DNA of 64,000 bases from Lysinibacillus xylanilyticus (GCF_001708185.1 NZ_MDDN01000012.1:1-64000), one strand, 5' to 3'. Counted from the first letter of the stretch, positions 53,731 through 63,676 are shown. Program-made: numbers and translations. The notes: generated by a model from the letters alone, not told the origin.

Positions 53731-55161
53731 TTATTGCTGCTTAAACATTTCCATTAATATTTCATTAGCAACGTTCTTACCTTGCTCAACGCACTCTGGT
53801 ATAGATATTCCTTCGAAGGAACTTCCTGAGAGCTTAACAGTTGGAAAATGTTCTTGCAATTCTTTCTTTACACGCTCTATCATCGCCTCATGACCTACCG
53901 TATACTGCGGCATAGCATTTTTCCAGCGAGAAACTACTGTCATCAACGGTGCTCCATCTACACCAATTGTTTTCGTTAAATCCTGCAAGACGGTCTTTTC
54001 AATTTCAGTATCAGATAACGCTACAATTGCCTCGTCACCCACTCGTCCAATATAACTACGTAATAGCACGTAATCATTTGGTGTTGTGCCAGGCCACTTT
54101 CGATTAATCCAAGTGCAAGAAGTTATTGAAAAATCACTATTTCGAGAGACAAAAAATGATAATGCATCTAAATCACCTAACTGGTCTTTTTTAAAGGCCA
54201 TTGTCACAGTTGCAATAGTTGCAGCCTTCATCGTACTCAATTCACTTAATAGCTGGTGTTTGTTGAACATTTTTTCTGCCACATTAAATGGTGTAGCAAT
54301 AAGAACAGCATCTGCTTTTAATTGTGTAAAATTATTTAACACAACTTGGACAGTACCATCTTTACCATGTTCTATTTCTTCAACTTTAACACCCTTCATA
54401 ACTGTCCCAGGAAGTAGTGATTCTTCAAGCTTTTCGATAAGTGTCTCAAGACCATTATTAAATGTTTGAAAAATCCCCTTATCTTTCGAGATGCGATGGT
54501 TACTTAAAAAATTCGTACCAGACTTTTTCATACCAATCAGTAGGCTACGATATTTTTGTTCTAATCCGTAGAGCTGCGGGAATGTTAAACGCATACTTAA
54601 CTGCTCAATATCACCAGCAAATGTTCCTGCAAGTAATGGTTCTACTAGATTTTCCACAACTTCAGCACCGAATCTTCTTCTAAAAAATTGCCCTAATGGT
54701 TGATCATCATCTTGTGCAGAACGGGCGATGAAAAAATCACCCGCTGCACGGACTTTACCGCTGAGTGAAAACAAACCTGATGTAATAAATGACGAGATAA
54801 GCGGTGTTGCCCCAGACAAAAGATTACTCGGAATTGGATATAATTTACTACCAACAGCAATATAATTCGGTCCTGCATTGCTTGTAATCAATTCCTGTTC
54901 AATTCCTAAATCTTTTGCTAGAGCATATACATAGTTCTCACGATCAAAAAAAGATTCTGGCCCGCGCTCAATAATAAAGCCATCTTTTCGCAGTGTTTGT
55001 ATTTTTCCGCCAAGACGTAATGACGACTCGACAAGTACGATATCTAACGGCAATTCTTTTGCGCGTGCTTCTTTTTGCAAATAGAATGCAGCTGTGAGGC
55101 CAGTAATGCCACCGCCTACCACAACTACCTTACGTCTTTTCTGAGTCACCAACATCATCAC
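53731..55161 (-). CDS. hemY: Coproporphyrinogen/protoporphyrinogen oxidase HemY
   Basis: The 476-residue FAD enzyme has the dinucleotide motif VVVGGGITGLTAAFYLQ, the LGGKIQTLRKDGFIIERGPESF segment and the C-terminal FAD part (GISIPECVEQGKNVA). In Gram-positives the HemY (CgoX) enzyme oxidises coproporphyrinogen III in the coproporphyrin-dependent haem pathway. It is the last gene of hemE-hemH-hemY, 11 bases after hemH. Confidence 0.94.
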   Translation of the reverse strand: MMMLVTQKRRKVVVVGGGITGLTAAFYLQKEARAKELPLDIVLVESSLRLGGKIQTLRKDGFIIERGPESFFDRENYVYALAKDLGIEQELITSNAGPNYIAVGSKLYPIPSNLLSGATPLISSFITSGLFSLSGKVRAAGDFFIARSAQDDDQPLGQFFRRRFGAEVVENLVEPLLAGTFAGDIEQLSMRLTFPQLYGLEQKYRSLLIGMKKSGTNFLSNHRISKDKGIFQTFNNGLETLIEKLEESLLPGTVMKGVKVEEIEHGKDGTVQVVLNNFTQLKADAVLIATPFNVAEKMFNKHQLLSELSTMKAATIATVTMAFKKDQLGDLDALSFFVSRNSDFSITSCTWINRKWPGTTPNDYVLLRSYIGRVGDEAIVALSDTEIEKTVLQDLTKTIGVDGAPLMTVVSRWKNAMPQYTVGHEAMIERVKKELQEHFPTVKLSGSSFEGISIPECVEQGKNVANEILMEMFKQQ

Positions 55162-55172
55162 TTTCTTTTCGC

Positions 55173-56105
55173 TTAGCTTAATTTTTTATGAATGGCATCA
55201 ACCATTGCATCAATAAATAATGGGTGTGTATTTGGCATTGCTGGACGATAATAGTTCGCGCCAAGTTCATCACAAACAACTTTACATTCAAAATCGTTGT
55301 CATATAAAACTTCTAAATGTTCCGTTACAAAGCCCACTGGCGTGTAAACGAACGAACGGAAGCCTTTCTGCTCGTAAAGTTCACGCGTTAAGTCTTGAAC
55401 ATCTGGACCGATCCAAGGTTCTGGTGTTTGTCCTGCTGATTGCCAGCCAACTTCTACATTTTTTATACCAGTCGCTTCTTGGATTAGTCGCGCTGTCTCA
55501 ATTAATTGATCTTCATATGGATCGCCTAACTCTTTAATTTTTTCTGGAAGTGAATGTGCGGACACAATTAAACATGCTTTTTCGCGTTCTTCCTCAGACA
55601 TTGCATGAAATGTTTCATTCACTTTAATTTTCCAATACTCAATGAAATTTGGTTCATCATACCAAGATTCCACAGGCGTAATTGTTAAACGACCTCCAGC
55701 TGCTTCTGCTGCACGGCCATTATATGATTTAATAGAGAACGTTGAGAAATGAGGTGCTAATACGATAGAAACCGCTTCTTTAATCCCCTCTGCTACCATT
55801 CCTTCGACAGCATCCTCAATGAATGGGTGGATATGCTTTAAACCGATAAATAATTTGTATTCCACATCATCTTGTACTTCATTCAAGCGTGCACATAAAG
55901 CTTCAGCTTGTGCTTTTGTAGCCGCAGCAAGTGGCGATAAACCACCGATTGCTTCATAACGACTACGTAAATCTTCTAAATGCTCTTCTGATGGTTTGCG
56001 ACCGTGTCGGATATGTGTATAGTAAGGTTCAATGTCTTCTTCTTTATAGGGTGTTCCGTATGCCATTACTAATAAGCCTTTAATTTCTTTCATTAACTTT
56101 TTCAC
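55173..56105 (-). CDS. hemH: Coproporphyrin ferrochelatase
   Basis: The 310-residue chelatase has the catalytic histidine in VSAHSLP and the partner glutamate near [15 protein letters not shown]. The monomeric form without the extra C-terminal segment is typical of Firmicutes, where it inserts iron into coproporphyrin III. It lies between hemE and hemY. Confidence 0.95.
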   Translation of the reverse strand: MKKLMKEIKGLLVMAYGTPYKEEDIEPYYTHIRHGRKPSEEHLEDLRSRYEAIGGLSPLAAATKAQAEALCARLNEVQDDVEYKLFIGLKHIHPFIEDAVEGMVAEGIKEAVSIVLAPHFSTFSIKSYNGRAAEAAGGRLTITPVESWYDEPNFIEYWKIKVNETFHAMSEEEREKACLIVSAHSLPEKIKELGDPYEDQLIETARLIQEATGIKNVEVGWQSAGQTPEPWIGPDVQDLTRELYEQKGFRSFVYTPVGFVTEHLEVLYDNDFECKVVCDELGANYYRPAMPNTHPLFIDAMVDAIHKKLS

Positions 56106-56151
56106 CTCTAAAAATAGTTAAAATTAAATTTTTTCTCATATATTAATGTGA

Positions 56152-56187
56152 CAAAAAGAAGCTGTCCAATTCATCAGATTGGACAGC
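56152..56187 (-). terminator. Hairpin between hemE and hemH
   Basis: GCTGTCCAAT (56161-56170) pairs with ATTGGACAGC (56178-56187), followed on the minus strand by TTCTTTTTG. It may end part of the hemE transcript and lower hemH-hemY expression. Confidence 0.8.
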
Positions 56188-56257
56188 ACCCTTTCTTATG
56201 ATGAAATCTGAACATCATTCATAGAAAAGGATAAAACCTTGGTCACTTCTACATTAT

Positions 56258-57307
56258 TTAAGAACGTGCTTGGATTTGTTGAGCACTATATTCATGAATA
56301 AGTGCCGTTAAACGTTTTAACACTGCTGGGTCTACCTCTGGGAATACACCATGACCTAAGTTAAAGATATGTCCAGGCATTTCTAAACCTTGATCGATAA
56401 TATCTTTCGTACGTTTCTCAATAACAGACCAATCAGCAAGTAATAGCGATGGATCTAAGTTACCTTGAACTGGTTTTGTAATCCCGTTTATGCATGCTTC
56501 TTTAATTGGTAAACGCCAATCTAGGCCAACAACATCGATCGGTAAATCATTCCACTCTTTCGCTAAATGACTTGCACCGACACCAAACTGAATAAGTGGT
56601 ACATTTTCTTTTTTCAGCTCAGCAAAAATACGTGTCATAATCGGCTTAATGAATACACGATAGTCTTCAACATTTAAAGCACCGACCCAAGAGTCAAATA
56701 TTTGGATAGCTTTTGCTCCCGCTTCGACTTGGGCAGAAACATCAGAAATAATCATGTCAGCTAACTTGTCCATTAATGCAAACCAAGCTTGAGGCTCTGA
56801 TACCATAAATGACTTTGTTTTATTGTAGTTTCTTGAAGGACCTCCTTCAATCATATAACTTGCAAGTGTGAATGGTGCCCCAGCAAAACCAATTAGTGGT
56901 ACATTCAGCTGCTCTTCTGTTAACAATTTTATCGTTTCTAACACGAATGGTGTATGTTCTTTCGCATTGAATTCACCTAATTTTTCTATATCAGCGACTG
57001 ATCGAATAGGGTTTGAAATGACAGGACCTACGCCTGCTTTGATTTCTACATCTACACCAATACCCGGAAGAGGCGTTACAATATCTTTGTATAAAATTGC
57101 TGCATCAACATTGTAATTTTCAACTGGTAAACGCGTTACATACGCGCAAAGCTCAGGTTGATGTGTAATTTCCTCTAAGGAGTACTTTTCTTTAATTGCA
57201 CGATATTCTGGCTGAGAGCGTCCTGCTTGTCGCATATACCAAACTGGTGTATGTTCCGTTCTTTCCCCTCGTGCAGCACGTAGAAGTGAATCATTAAAAG
57301 TTGTCAT
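56258..57307 (-). CDS. hemE: Uroporphyrinogen decarboxylase
   Basis: The 349-residue enzyme has the signature [16 protein letters not shown] (about 19-34), the catalytic aspartate in [13 protein letters not shown] and the [17 protein letters not shown] segment. It decarboxylates uroporphyrinogen III to coproporphyrinogen III. ATG 57307 (MTTFNDS) has GGAAGGAA upstream; the longer start at 57337 is rejected. First gene of hemEHY, divergent from hmoB. Confidence 0.95.
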   Translation of the reverse strand: MTTFNDSLLRAARGERTEHTPVWYMRQAGRSQPEYRAIKEKYSLEEITHQPELCAYVTRLPVENYNVDAAILYKDIVTPLPGIGVDVEIKAGVGPVISNPIRSVADIEKLGEFNAKEHTPFVLETIKLLTEEQLNVPLIGFAGAPFTLASYMIEGGPSRNYNKTKSFMVSEPQAWFALMDKLADMIISDVSAQVEAGAKAIQIFDSWVGALNVEDYRVFIKPIMTRIFAELKKENVPLIQFGVGASHLAKEWNDLPIDVVGLDWRLPIKEACINGITKPVQGNLDPSLLLADWSVIEKRTKDIIDQGLEMPGHIFNLGHGVFPEVDPAVLKRLTALIHEYSAQQIQARS

Positions 57308-57464
57308 GAATAGTTCCTTCCCCTCGATAAAATTCATATCGTAAAATTCTCTTGTTTATTCCGTTATTATTGATATCCGTTTTCAATAGTAAACGCTTCC
57401 TCTGTTATTGTATAGTTTTCCTAGTGAAATGTCATAAAATTGTTCTTTCTATGAGCATTCTTTT

Positions 57465-57493
57465 TTGACAGAGCTTTAGACTTACACTTAAAT
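57465..57493 (+). promoter_or_regulatory. hmoB promoter
   Basis: TTGACA (57465-57470) and TTAAAT (57488-57493), 17-base spacer. A GATAATCACATTAT segment downstream is only weakly Fur-box-like. Confidence 0.6.
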
Positions 57494-57540
57494 GGAGATA
57501 ATCACATTATATTTTGAACATTCATAAGGAGGGCAAATTT

Positions 57541-58059
57541 ATGTATATTTATTTAACTTCTGGTACAGGTGATTTTTTAGAACAGTTAAAAAATAAATAT
57601 CCAAACGAGGAGATGATTTTAATACACGGAGAAGGAAACTCTGTGCTTATACATGAAACAGAAGGGAAATCTGTCTTTACGACACCACGGAAGTTTGAAG
57701 TACTAGATTCAGTAAATAATTTAGAAGAACGCGGCTTCTTTGTCTTCAACAATATTCCCGTTACCGATGAAGGTCGACCCGTTTTTGAACATCGCTTTTT
57801 AAATCGAGCACGTGCTATAGAAGATGAGCCAGGCTTTGTAGCATTTCGACTACTACGTCCAATAAATAGTGAAACATACATTGTAATGACACAATGGAAC
57901 GGTCCTCATTCGTTCGAAGCATGGAAAAGCTCTAAGGCCTTTACATCAGCGCACGCAGAACGTAAAGAGCCAACAGGTGTGAATCAGCAAAATATTTTCT
58001 CAGCAGCTTCCTATGTCACAACCTATAATGTTGCCCCGAAGGAAGAAGACGAAGCTTAG
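57541..58059 (+). CDS. hmoB: Haem-degrading monooxygenase (HmoB-like)
   Basis: The 172-residue protein has a variable N-terminal half and a C-terminal antibiotic-biosynthesis-monooxygenase fold (about 75-165; FNNIPVTDEGRPVFEHRFLNRA, PGFVAFRLLRP, YIVMTQWNGPHSFEAWKSS). The layout matches Bacillus HmoB/YhgC. Such enzymes open haem to release iron. ATG 57541 has AAGGAGGG 7 bases upstream, better than 57514. Divergent from hemE. Confidence 0.85.
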   Translation: MYIYLTSGTGDFLEQLKNKYPNEEMILIHGEGNSVLIHETEGKSVFTTPRKFEVLDSVNNLEERGFFVFNNIPVTDEGRPVFEHRFLNRARAIEDEPGFVAFRLLRPINSETYIVMTQWNGPHSFEAWKSSKAFTSAHAERKEPTGVNQQNIFSAASYVTTYNVAPKEEDEA

Positions 58060-58074
58060 TTTTTTAAGCTTGAG

Positions 58075-58400
58075 GGTATTCACTTCTCTTCCGCGGATAT
58101 TCTCACGGAGAGCGCGGGTATTCGCTTCTCTTCCGCGGGTATTCTCACGGAGAGCGCGGATATTTGCTTCTCTTCCGCGGATATTCTTACGGAGCGCGGA
58201 TATTTGCTTCTCTTCCGCGGATATTCTCACGGGGAGCGCGGATATTTGCTTCTCTTCCGCAGATATTCTCACGGAGAGCGCGGGTATTCGCTTCTCTTCC
58301 GCGGGTATTCTCACGGAGAGCGCGGATATTTGCTTCTCTTCCGCGGATATTCTCACAGAGCGCGGATATTCTCCCAGCACGCGCGAATATTCACTTCTAT
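58075..58400. repeat. 42-bp (2 x 21) tandem repeat array
   Basis: About seven units alternate TATTCTCACGGAGAGCGCGG and TATTTGCTTCTCTTCCGCGG halves of 21 bp, with small deletions. It is GC-richer than the flanks and has open frames on both strands. An open frame from 58204 runs into the peptidase gene, but that is only an artefact of the repeat. It lies between two plus-strand genes. Confidence 0.88.
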
Positions 58401-58434
58401 ACTAGTTAATACATTTTGTTTAAGGAGGTTTCCT

Positions 58435-59595
58435 ATGAACCAACATCTACGTGAAAAGGTTGATGCTCATTTTGATGAAATGGTGGCTATTCGCCGTCAT
58501 CTACATATGCATCCAGAGCTAAGCTTTCAGGAGCAAGAAACTGCAAACTACATTATTCAATTTTATAAACAGTTAGGCGTGCCGGTGGAAGCTAATGTCA
58601 GTGGTTATGGTCTGATTGCACGGATTAAAGGAAGCAAGTCTGGTAAAACGATTGCTTTACGAGCAGACTTTGATGCACTTCCTATACAAGATGAAAAAGA
58701 TGTACCTTACAAATCAACTGTGCCTGGCGTAATGCATGCTTGCGGGCATGATGGTCATACAGCTACTTTATTAATTATCGGTAAGCTTTTGTGGGAAATG
58801 CGCGATGAATTAGCTGGAGAATATGTTTTAATTCATCAGCATGCCGAAGAGGCTGATCCAGGTGGTGCGATTGGTATGGTACAGGCTGGAGCTTTGGACG
58901 GAGTCGATGCTATTTTTGGTACACATCTATCTTCCAGCCATCCAACAGGTATGATTGGTTACCGCGTAGGTCCGGCGATGGCCGCTGTTGATAGTTTTGA
59001 AATAAAAATTCAAGGTAAGGGTGGTCACGGTGCTCATCCGCATCAAACAAAGGATGCTATCGTTATTGGCTCTCAACTTGTTATGAATTTACAACAACTT
59101 GTCGCCCGTAGAGTTGATCCGACGGAATCGGCTGTTTTATCAGTTGGTTCATTCGTAGCATCTAATGCCGACAATATTATTGCCGATACAGCCTATTTAA
59201 ATGGAACAATTAGAACGTTTAATAAGGATGTTCGTGAAACGATGGAGCGTGAGTTTAAACGGGTTATCCAAGGTACAGAAATTGCCCATGATTGTACAAT
59301 TGAAGTTGATTATCGTCGTGGCTACCCTGCAGTTGTAAATCATGAAAAGGAAACACTATTCGTGCGTAATATTGCACAGGATATATGCGATGTGGCAGAG
59401 ATTGAAGCAACTATGGGGGCCGAAGATTTTGCTTACTACTTAGAAGAAAAGCCAGGTACATTCTTCTTTACAGGAGCCGAACCAGCTGAATATGCCCCAC
59501 ATCATCATCCAAAATTCGATATAGATGAAAAAGGTATGCTCGTAGCGGCAAAAGTACTATTAACAGCCGCACTAGACTATCAATTTGTAGAATAA
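58435..59595 (+). CDS. M20-family metallopeptidase / amidohydrolase (YhaA-like)
   Basis: A 386-residue enzyme starting MNQHLREKVDAHFDEMVAI. The metal and catalytic motifs are complete: HACGHDGH, HAEEADPGG with the catalytic EE, MGAEDFAYY, and HHHPKFD near the C-terminus. It is of the N-acyl-amino-acid or aminobenzoyl-glutamate hydrolase type; the substrate is unknown. AAGGAGG lies 7 bases before ATG 58435. It stands next to ecsAB and hit, like yhaA in Bacillus subtilis. Confidence 0.92.
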   Translation: MNQHLREKVDAHFDEMVAIRRHLHMHPELSFQEQETANYIIQFYKQLGVPVEANVSGYGLIARIKGSKSGKTIALRADFDALPIQDEKDVPYKSTVPGVMHACGHDGHTATLLIIGKLLWEMRDELAGEYVLIHQHAEEADPGGAIGMVQAGALDGVDAIFGTHLSSSHPTGMIGYRVGPAMAAVDSFEIKIQGKGGHGAHPHQTKDAIVIGSQLVMNLQQLVARRVDPTESAVLSVGSFVASNADNIIADTAYLNGTIRTFNKDVRETMEREFKRVIQGTEIAHDCTIEVDYRRGYPAVVNHEKETLFVRNIAQDICDVAEIEATMGAEDFAYYLEEKPGTFFFTGAEPAEYAPHHHPKFDIDEKGMLVAAKVLLTAALDYQFVE

Positions 59596-59597
59596 AA

Positions 59598-59643
59598 AAT
59601 AAAACTCATTTTTCCAATCAAAGAATTGGAGAAATGAGCTTTT
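59598..59643. terminator. Terminator of the M20 gene
   Basis: AAAACTCATTTTTCCAAT (59601-59618) pairs with ATTGGAGAAATGAGCTTTT (59625-59643). Confidence 0.85.
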
Positions 59644-59672
59644 ATAATTTGCTGATCACCATAACTTGGGTT

Positions 59673-59940
59673 GATTTCCGTTCCGACTGGGCGCTTTGTT
59701 GTTGCTGTCGTTGCACTTTCGCACATATAAAACATTGCTGCCGCTACGTTAGCACTACGCTTTCGCACAGGAAACATCCGCTTCTCTGCAGGGTCTCGGG
59801 GCAACAGATGTTTTTTGCGCGAAAGCGAAGCGACAGCAGCAGGATGTTGGTCACGAAGGCGTTATCACAGGACGTGATGGTTTTAGCCTTCGTTCCTCTA
59901 TCGCTGATCCCCGAGGAGTCGCCCAGTCTTCATTCCAATC
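59673..59940. repeat. Dispersed mosaic repeat, copy E
   Basis: Starts GATTTCCGTTCCGACTGGGC and ends GCCCAGTCTTCATTCCAATC, so the ends pair over GACTGGGC. Inside are GTCGTTGCACTTTCGCACAT, TGCCGCTACGTTAGCACTAC and CGCTTTCGCACAGGAAACAT, and a GCGAAAGCGAAGCG half-unit of the 36-bp module. Two ACGAAGG... arms form a further hairpin near 59855-59900. Confidence 0.8.
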
Positions 59941-60010
59941 AACTTATTCACATGGCATACGTTTTAGCAAAATGTCTTCTACCTTTGGTGATAAGCCGAA
60001 ATTAACCCTA

Positions 60011-61195
60011 TTAAGGTTTTGAGATCTTAGCAGTCAATTCACTTATAACCAAAATGATAATGAAGGTTACATAAAACATTGGCTGTGTAACCCCACATAG
60101 ACCGACAATAATAGCTTGAACAATCATTGCGAGACGTACAATTTGTTTGACTGCAACCTTTCGCGCTTCATCCGGTAATGGATAAAGCATGTCCATGCGG
60201 AATTCACCACTTGATAATAATGCCTGCTTTAGCTGTATCGTTGTAGCAAAACTCAATGCACCTGCAACAATCCACGTAACTACAGGAATATCTACAAAAG
60301 CTGCAATAACAGCTGAAATTACTGTTAAGCGTAGCCATAAATAAAAATGATCGTCTGTACGCACAAATGTCCGGAACACCAAGTACTTTTGAGCATTGTC
60401 CTTCTTGTATGGCACAAATTTATAAAGCCAGTCAAGCCAACCACGACGACGGATGCTGCCACGTAAATGTGGAACGTCTGTGAAATAATTAGCAAAACGA
60501 TAGAAACTCATCATGCGATTTTGTTCTAGCTTCACAAAATGCTCGTACGGCACAGGCTCGCCAGCACATTTTTTTCTAAATATAACAATATACACACACA
60601 TAATAGCCACTGCAACAATCGCTAAAAGAAGTTGCATATGAAGCCCCATGTAAACAGCAACACCAAAGATAACAGCTCGAATTAGCCTGTCCACCCAAAT
60701 CATTTGACCACGTTCACTATAACGATAGCTATATTCACCCTGAACGCTCAAATACTTCAATATAATAATAAGGAAGAACACTGCCCAAACTTCAAATGTT
60801 GTTAATTCAGTAACAGCTTTTAATAAAGGAATACTAACGATATAAACAATTGCCACAACCCAAACCTGTGACCAAAACGTCCACGCTAATGCCTTTTTAA
60901 AATACTGTGCCATTTTTGATTCTAAAGGTAATAAATACACTTGGTCAGGCTCTCTCAAAAGTGAAGTTGGACGACTAAATGCTAGCAAAATCCCAACTAC
61001 CACTGCAATTATTACCTCTGCCGGAAAATCAGGCTGAACAATTTTCAGCCATTCACTATATTGATAGCCCCCTGCTCCAATAAGAAATACTATTACAATC
61101 GCTATATGCCCCGTAAAAATAAATCGCATATATTTTTGCACTTCACCTATATAATGCATGAAGCGAGAGGACCATACATCACGCAAGTTCTTCAT
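60011..61195 (-). CDS. ecsB: ABC transporter permease EcsB
   Basis: The 394-residue membrane protein has about eight hydrophobic segments and the EcsB N-terminal pattern (SRFMHYIGEVQKYMRFIFTG). EcsAB affects secretion, competence, sporulation and intramembrane protease RasP activity in Bacillus. It overlaps ecsA by 17 bases. No ecsC is visible downstream, where it lies in Bacillus subtilis. Confidence 0.92.
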   Translation of the reverse strand: MKNLRDVWSSRFMHYIGEVQKYMRFIFTGHIAIVIVFLIGAGGYQYSEWLKIVQPDFPAEVIIAVVVGILLAFSRPTSLLREPDQVYLLPLESKMAQYFKKALAWTFWSQVWVVAIVYIVSIPLLKAVTELTTFEVWAVFFLIIILKYLSVQGEYSYRYSERGQMIWVDRLIRAVIFGVAVYMGLHMQLLLAIVAVAIMCVYIVIFRKKCAGEPVPYEHFVKLEQNRMMSFYRFANYFTDVPHLRGSIRRRGWLDWLYKFVPYKKDNAQKYLVFRTFVRTDDHFYLWLRLTVISAVIAAFVDIPVVTWIVAGALSFATTIQLKQALLSSGEFRMDMLYPLPDEARKVAVKQIVRLAMIVQAIIVGLCGVTQPMFYVTFIIILVISELTAKISKP

Positions 61196-61928
61196 GGTCG
61201 CGCTCCTTTGTCATTGCAATATATAAGTCATCTAATGTCGCATGTGGCATCGCAAATGCCTTACGTAGATCCTCCATTGTCCCTTGTGCTCGCACACGCC
61301 CTTCGTGCAATAAAATTATGCGGTCACAATGCTTTTCAGCGGTCGATAAAATATGTGTGGACATTAATATAGAAGCGCCCTCTTTTTTCTTTTCATCCAT
61401 TTGATCAAGCAATGATTGAATGCCTAGCGGGTCGAGTCCCACAAAAGGCTCATCAATAATGTAAAGACTTGGATTGACTAAAAAGGCGCACATAATCATA
61501 ACCTTTTGACGCATCCCTTTTGAGAAATGAGATGGGAACCAATTCAGTCGTTTTTCCATTCGAAATTCCTTTAATAATAATTGTGAACGAGCTGCAAGTG
61601 TTGCTTCATCTAGCCCGTAAGCCATTGCGGTTAATTCTAAATGTTCACGTAATGTTAACTCATCATATAATACAGGTGTTTCAGGAATATAGGAAAATGC
61701 TGTACGATACTTGTCCGTATTTTCCTTTAACGTCACACCATTTAAACGAATGTCTCCTTCTTTTGGAAGCATCGTTCCGATAATATGCTTAATCGTCGTA
61801 CTTTTACCAGCACCGTTCAAACCAATTAAGCCAACAAGCTCTCCTTTTTCAATCGTAAATGATAAATCTTTAATTACAGGCTTTCTTGTATAACCACCTG
61901 TCACATGTTGTACCTCTAATACCGTCAT
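61179..61928 (-). CDS. ecsA: ABC transporter ATPase EcsA
   Basis: The 249-residue ATPase has Walker A GLNGAGKST, signature FSKGMRQKVMI, Walker B LYIIDEPFVGLDP and MSTHILSTAEKHC. It is paired with EcsB and divergent from hit, the conserved ecs-hit layout. Confidence 0.95.
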   Translation of the reverse strand: MTVLEVQHVTGGYTRKPVIKDLSFTIEKGELVGLIGLNGAGKSTTIKHIIGTMLPKEGDIRLNGVTLKENTDKYRTAFSYIPETPVLYDELTLREHLELTAMAYGLDEATLAARSQLLLKEFRMEKRLNWFPSHFSKGMRQKVMIMCAFLVNPSLYIIDEPFVGLDPLGIQSLLDQMDEKKKEGASILMSTHILSTAEKHCDRIILLHEGRVRAQGTMEDLRKAFAMPHATLDDLYIAMTKERDHEELA

Positions 61929-62032
61929 GCCCTCACTCCTCTTCTTGTTTATATTTTATCAAAAATTAGCAAATGATACAGTTATGAGTGTGATAGAATG
62001 TATTTACATATAAAATAAGGGGGAATTTTCGA

Positions 62033-62446
62033 ATGAGCGATTGCCTATTTTGCAAAATCATTGATGGATCTATTCCAAGTACAAAAATTTATGAAGACGA
62101 ACATGTCTATGCATTTACGGACATTTCACCTGTAGCAAAAGGTCATACACTATTAATTCCAAAACATCACTGCAAGGATCTATTCGAAATGCCTGAGGCT
62201 GTGGCTAGCAATTTATATGCAGTAGCACCGAAAGTTGCAAATGCTATTAAAGCTGCTTTTAATCCAATTGGACTGAATACAATTAATAATAATGGTGCTG
62301 CAGCTGGTCAAACTGTTTTCCACTACCATTTACATTTTATTCCGCGTTACGATGAAAAAGAAGGCTTGGACTTAAATTGGCAAACACAAAAATATACACC
62401 AGAGCAATTAAGTGCCGTTGCGGAAAGCATTAAAGCCAATCTTTAA
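62033..62446 (+). CDS. hit: HIT-family nucleotide-binding protein
   Basis: The 137-residue protein has the N-terminal zinc-type CLFCKIIDGSIPS and the catalytic histidine triad FHYHLHFIPRY near residue 98. HIT proteins hydrolyse nucleoside phosphoramidates or dinucleotides. It is divergent from ecsA. Confidence 0.95.
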   Translation: MSDCLFCKIIDGSIPSTKIYEDEHVYAFTDISPVAKGHTLLIPKHHCKDLFEMPEAVASNLYAVAPKVANAIKAAFNPIGLNTINNNGAAAGQTVFHYHLHFIPRYDEKEGLDLNWQTQKYTPEQLSAVAESIKANL

Positions 62447-62537
62447 TTAAATGGCATATACTTAAATTATCAGAATAGTATATTGCAATTTAAATGTATT
62501 TATCGTACAATCACAAATAAGTTTCGCTAACGGTCAT

Positions 62538-62586
62538 GAGGACACGTTAGGAGACAAATAGATTAGCTTAGACGAGGAGAGATTAG
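62538..62586 (+). promoter_or_regulatory. TRAP-type binding site covering the trpP ribosome site
   Basis: Nine G/UAG triplets: starting at 62538, 62548, 62551, 62559, 62564, 62569, 62574, 62579 and 62584. The last six are exactly five bases apart (two-base spacers), ending two bases before the ATG and covering the GAGGAG ribosome site. This is the translational TRAP target described for trpP (yhaG) in Bacillus subtilis. Confidence 0.85.
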
Positions 62587-62588
62587 AA

Positions 62589-63119
62589 ATGAATACAAAG
62601 AATTTAGTTTTAATGGCACTTTTAGTTGGTGTCGGTGCTGCCCTTTATGTAGTTACACCAGGTATGGTAAACGGCATGAAGCCTGATTTCATGCTAACAA
62701 TGATGTTTATTGGCATTTTATTGTTCCCTACTGTTAAAGAAACGTTTTTACTTTCTTTAGTAACAGGTGTACTTTCAGGATTGTTTACAACGTTTCCTGC
62801 CGGTCTTGTTCCCAATGTTATCGATAAAGCAGTTACAGGTTTTGTCTTTTTAATTGCCTTAATTGTCCTAAAAAAATTGGTAAACAATTTCATAGTATCG
62901 GCTGGCTTAGTTGGTTTAGGAACAATTTTATCTGGAACTGTCTTTTTAGCAGTAGCACTTTTTGTGTTCAACGCAAATGTTGGTGCAACATTCACTGTTC
63001 TATTTGTAGGTGTTGTATTACCTGCTGTGGCATTTAATGTCATTGCTTTTACGATTATTTATCCTATAGTTACAAAATTAGTGAAACGTTCTAAATTCAA
63101 TACAGCTATTTCAGTGTAA
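62589..63119 (+). CDS. trpP: Tryptophan transporter TrpP
   Basis: The 176-residue membrane protein has about five helices and the family stretches GMKPDFMLTMMFIGILLFP (about 30-48) and TTFPAGLVPNVIDKAVTGF. It is believed to import tryptophan. The position after hit and the TRAP-like site over its ribosome binding site support the YhaG/TrpP identity, predicting repression by tryptophan-bound MtrB. Confidence 0.92.
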   Translation: MNTKNLVLMALLVGVGAALYVVTPGMVNGMKPDFMLTMMFIGILLFPTVKETFLLSLVTGVLSGLFTTFPAGLVPNVIDKAVTGFVFLIALIVLKKLVNNFIVSAGLVGLGTILSGTVFLAVALFVFNANVGATFTVLFVGVVLPAVAFNVIAFTIIYPIVTKLVKRSKFNTAISV

Positions 63120-63163
63120 TAAAAAGATGCATAAGGCTAGAAAATGCACTTTAATCTAACAAA

Positions 63164-63210
63164 GGAAGCTAAACCGTGATACAAAATCACTCGTTTAGTT
63201 TCTTTTTTCT
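63164..63210 (+). terminator. trpP terminator
   Basis: GAAGCTAAAC-CGTGAT pairs with ATCACTCGTTTAGTTTC, followed by T6. Confidence 0.85.
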
Positions 63211-63280
63211 TTTTGTATATGGGCATTTCATGGTTTAATAGTAGATAACACATGACAATTACAGAAATGAGGTATTCGAT

Positions 63281-63676
63281 ATGAAAGCAAAACCATTTTT
63301 ATTTGGACTAGCAGCTGGGATCGTTGGCGGGACAATCGCAGTACTTTTTTCAACTCCTCAATCAGGACAGCAATTACGTGCTAATTTGCGAGCAAATGCT
63401 GAAAGTACAAAGGACAAACTTTTAGATGTAAAGCAGCAAGTAGATACAGTGAAACAATCCGTTAATTCACTAACAAATGAAGTGAAAAATAATATACCAC
63501 AAATAGTAAACGATTTAAAACAAACAATTACTACATTTACAGAAGAAATCGAACCATCAAAGAATAACTTACAACAAGAAATAGAAGCATTACAGAATTC
63601 ATTAAACGAAATCGAGAAGAATGTCGCACAAATCACAGAAAATGGGAAAAAATCAAAAGAAAAAGTTGTAGACTAA
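63281..63676 (+). CDS. yhaH: YtxH-like membrane/coiled-coil protein (YhaH)
   Basis: The 131-residue protein begins with a glycine-rich membrane segment (FLFGLAAGIVGGTIAVLFSTPQSG, about 5-28), then long charged alpha-helix or coiled coil with hydrophobic heptads up to the C-terminus. It is the YtxH/YhaH general-stress type, role unknown. It lies between trpP and scoC, as yhaH does in Bacillus subtilis. Confidence 0.87.
   Translation: MKAKPFLFGLAAGIVGGTIAVLFSTPQSGQQLRANLRANAESTKDKLLDVKQQVDTVKQSVNSLTNEVKNNIPQIVNDLKQTITTFTEEIEPSKNNLQQEIEALQNSLNEIEKNVAQITENGKKSKEKVVD

Noticed and set aside
58204..58434. Longer version of the M20 peptidase starting in the 42-bp array
   Set aside because: The array supplies the open frame. 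AAGGAGG is placed before ATG 58435, which also matches the family N-terminus.
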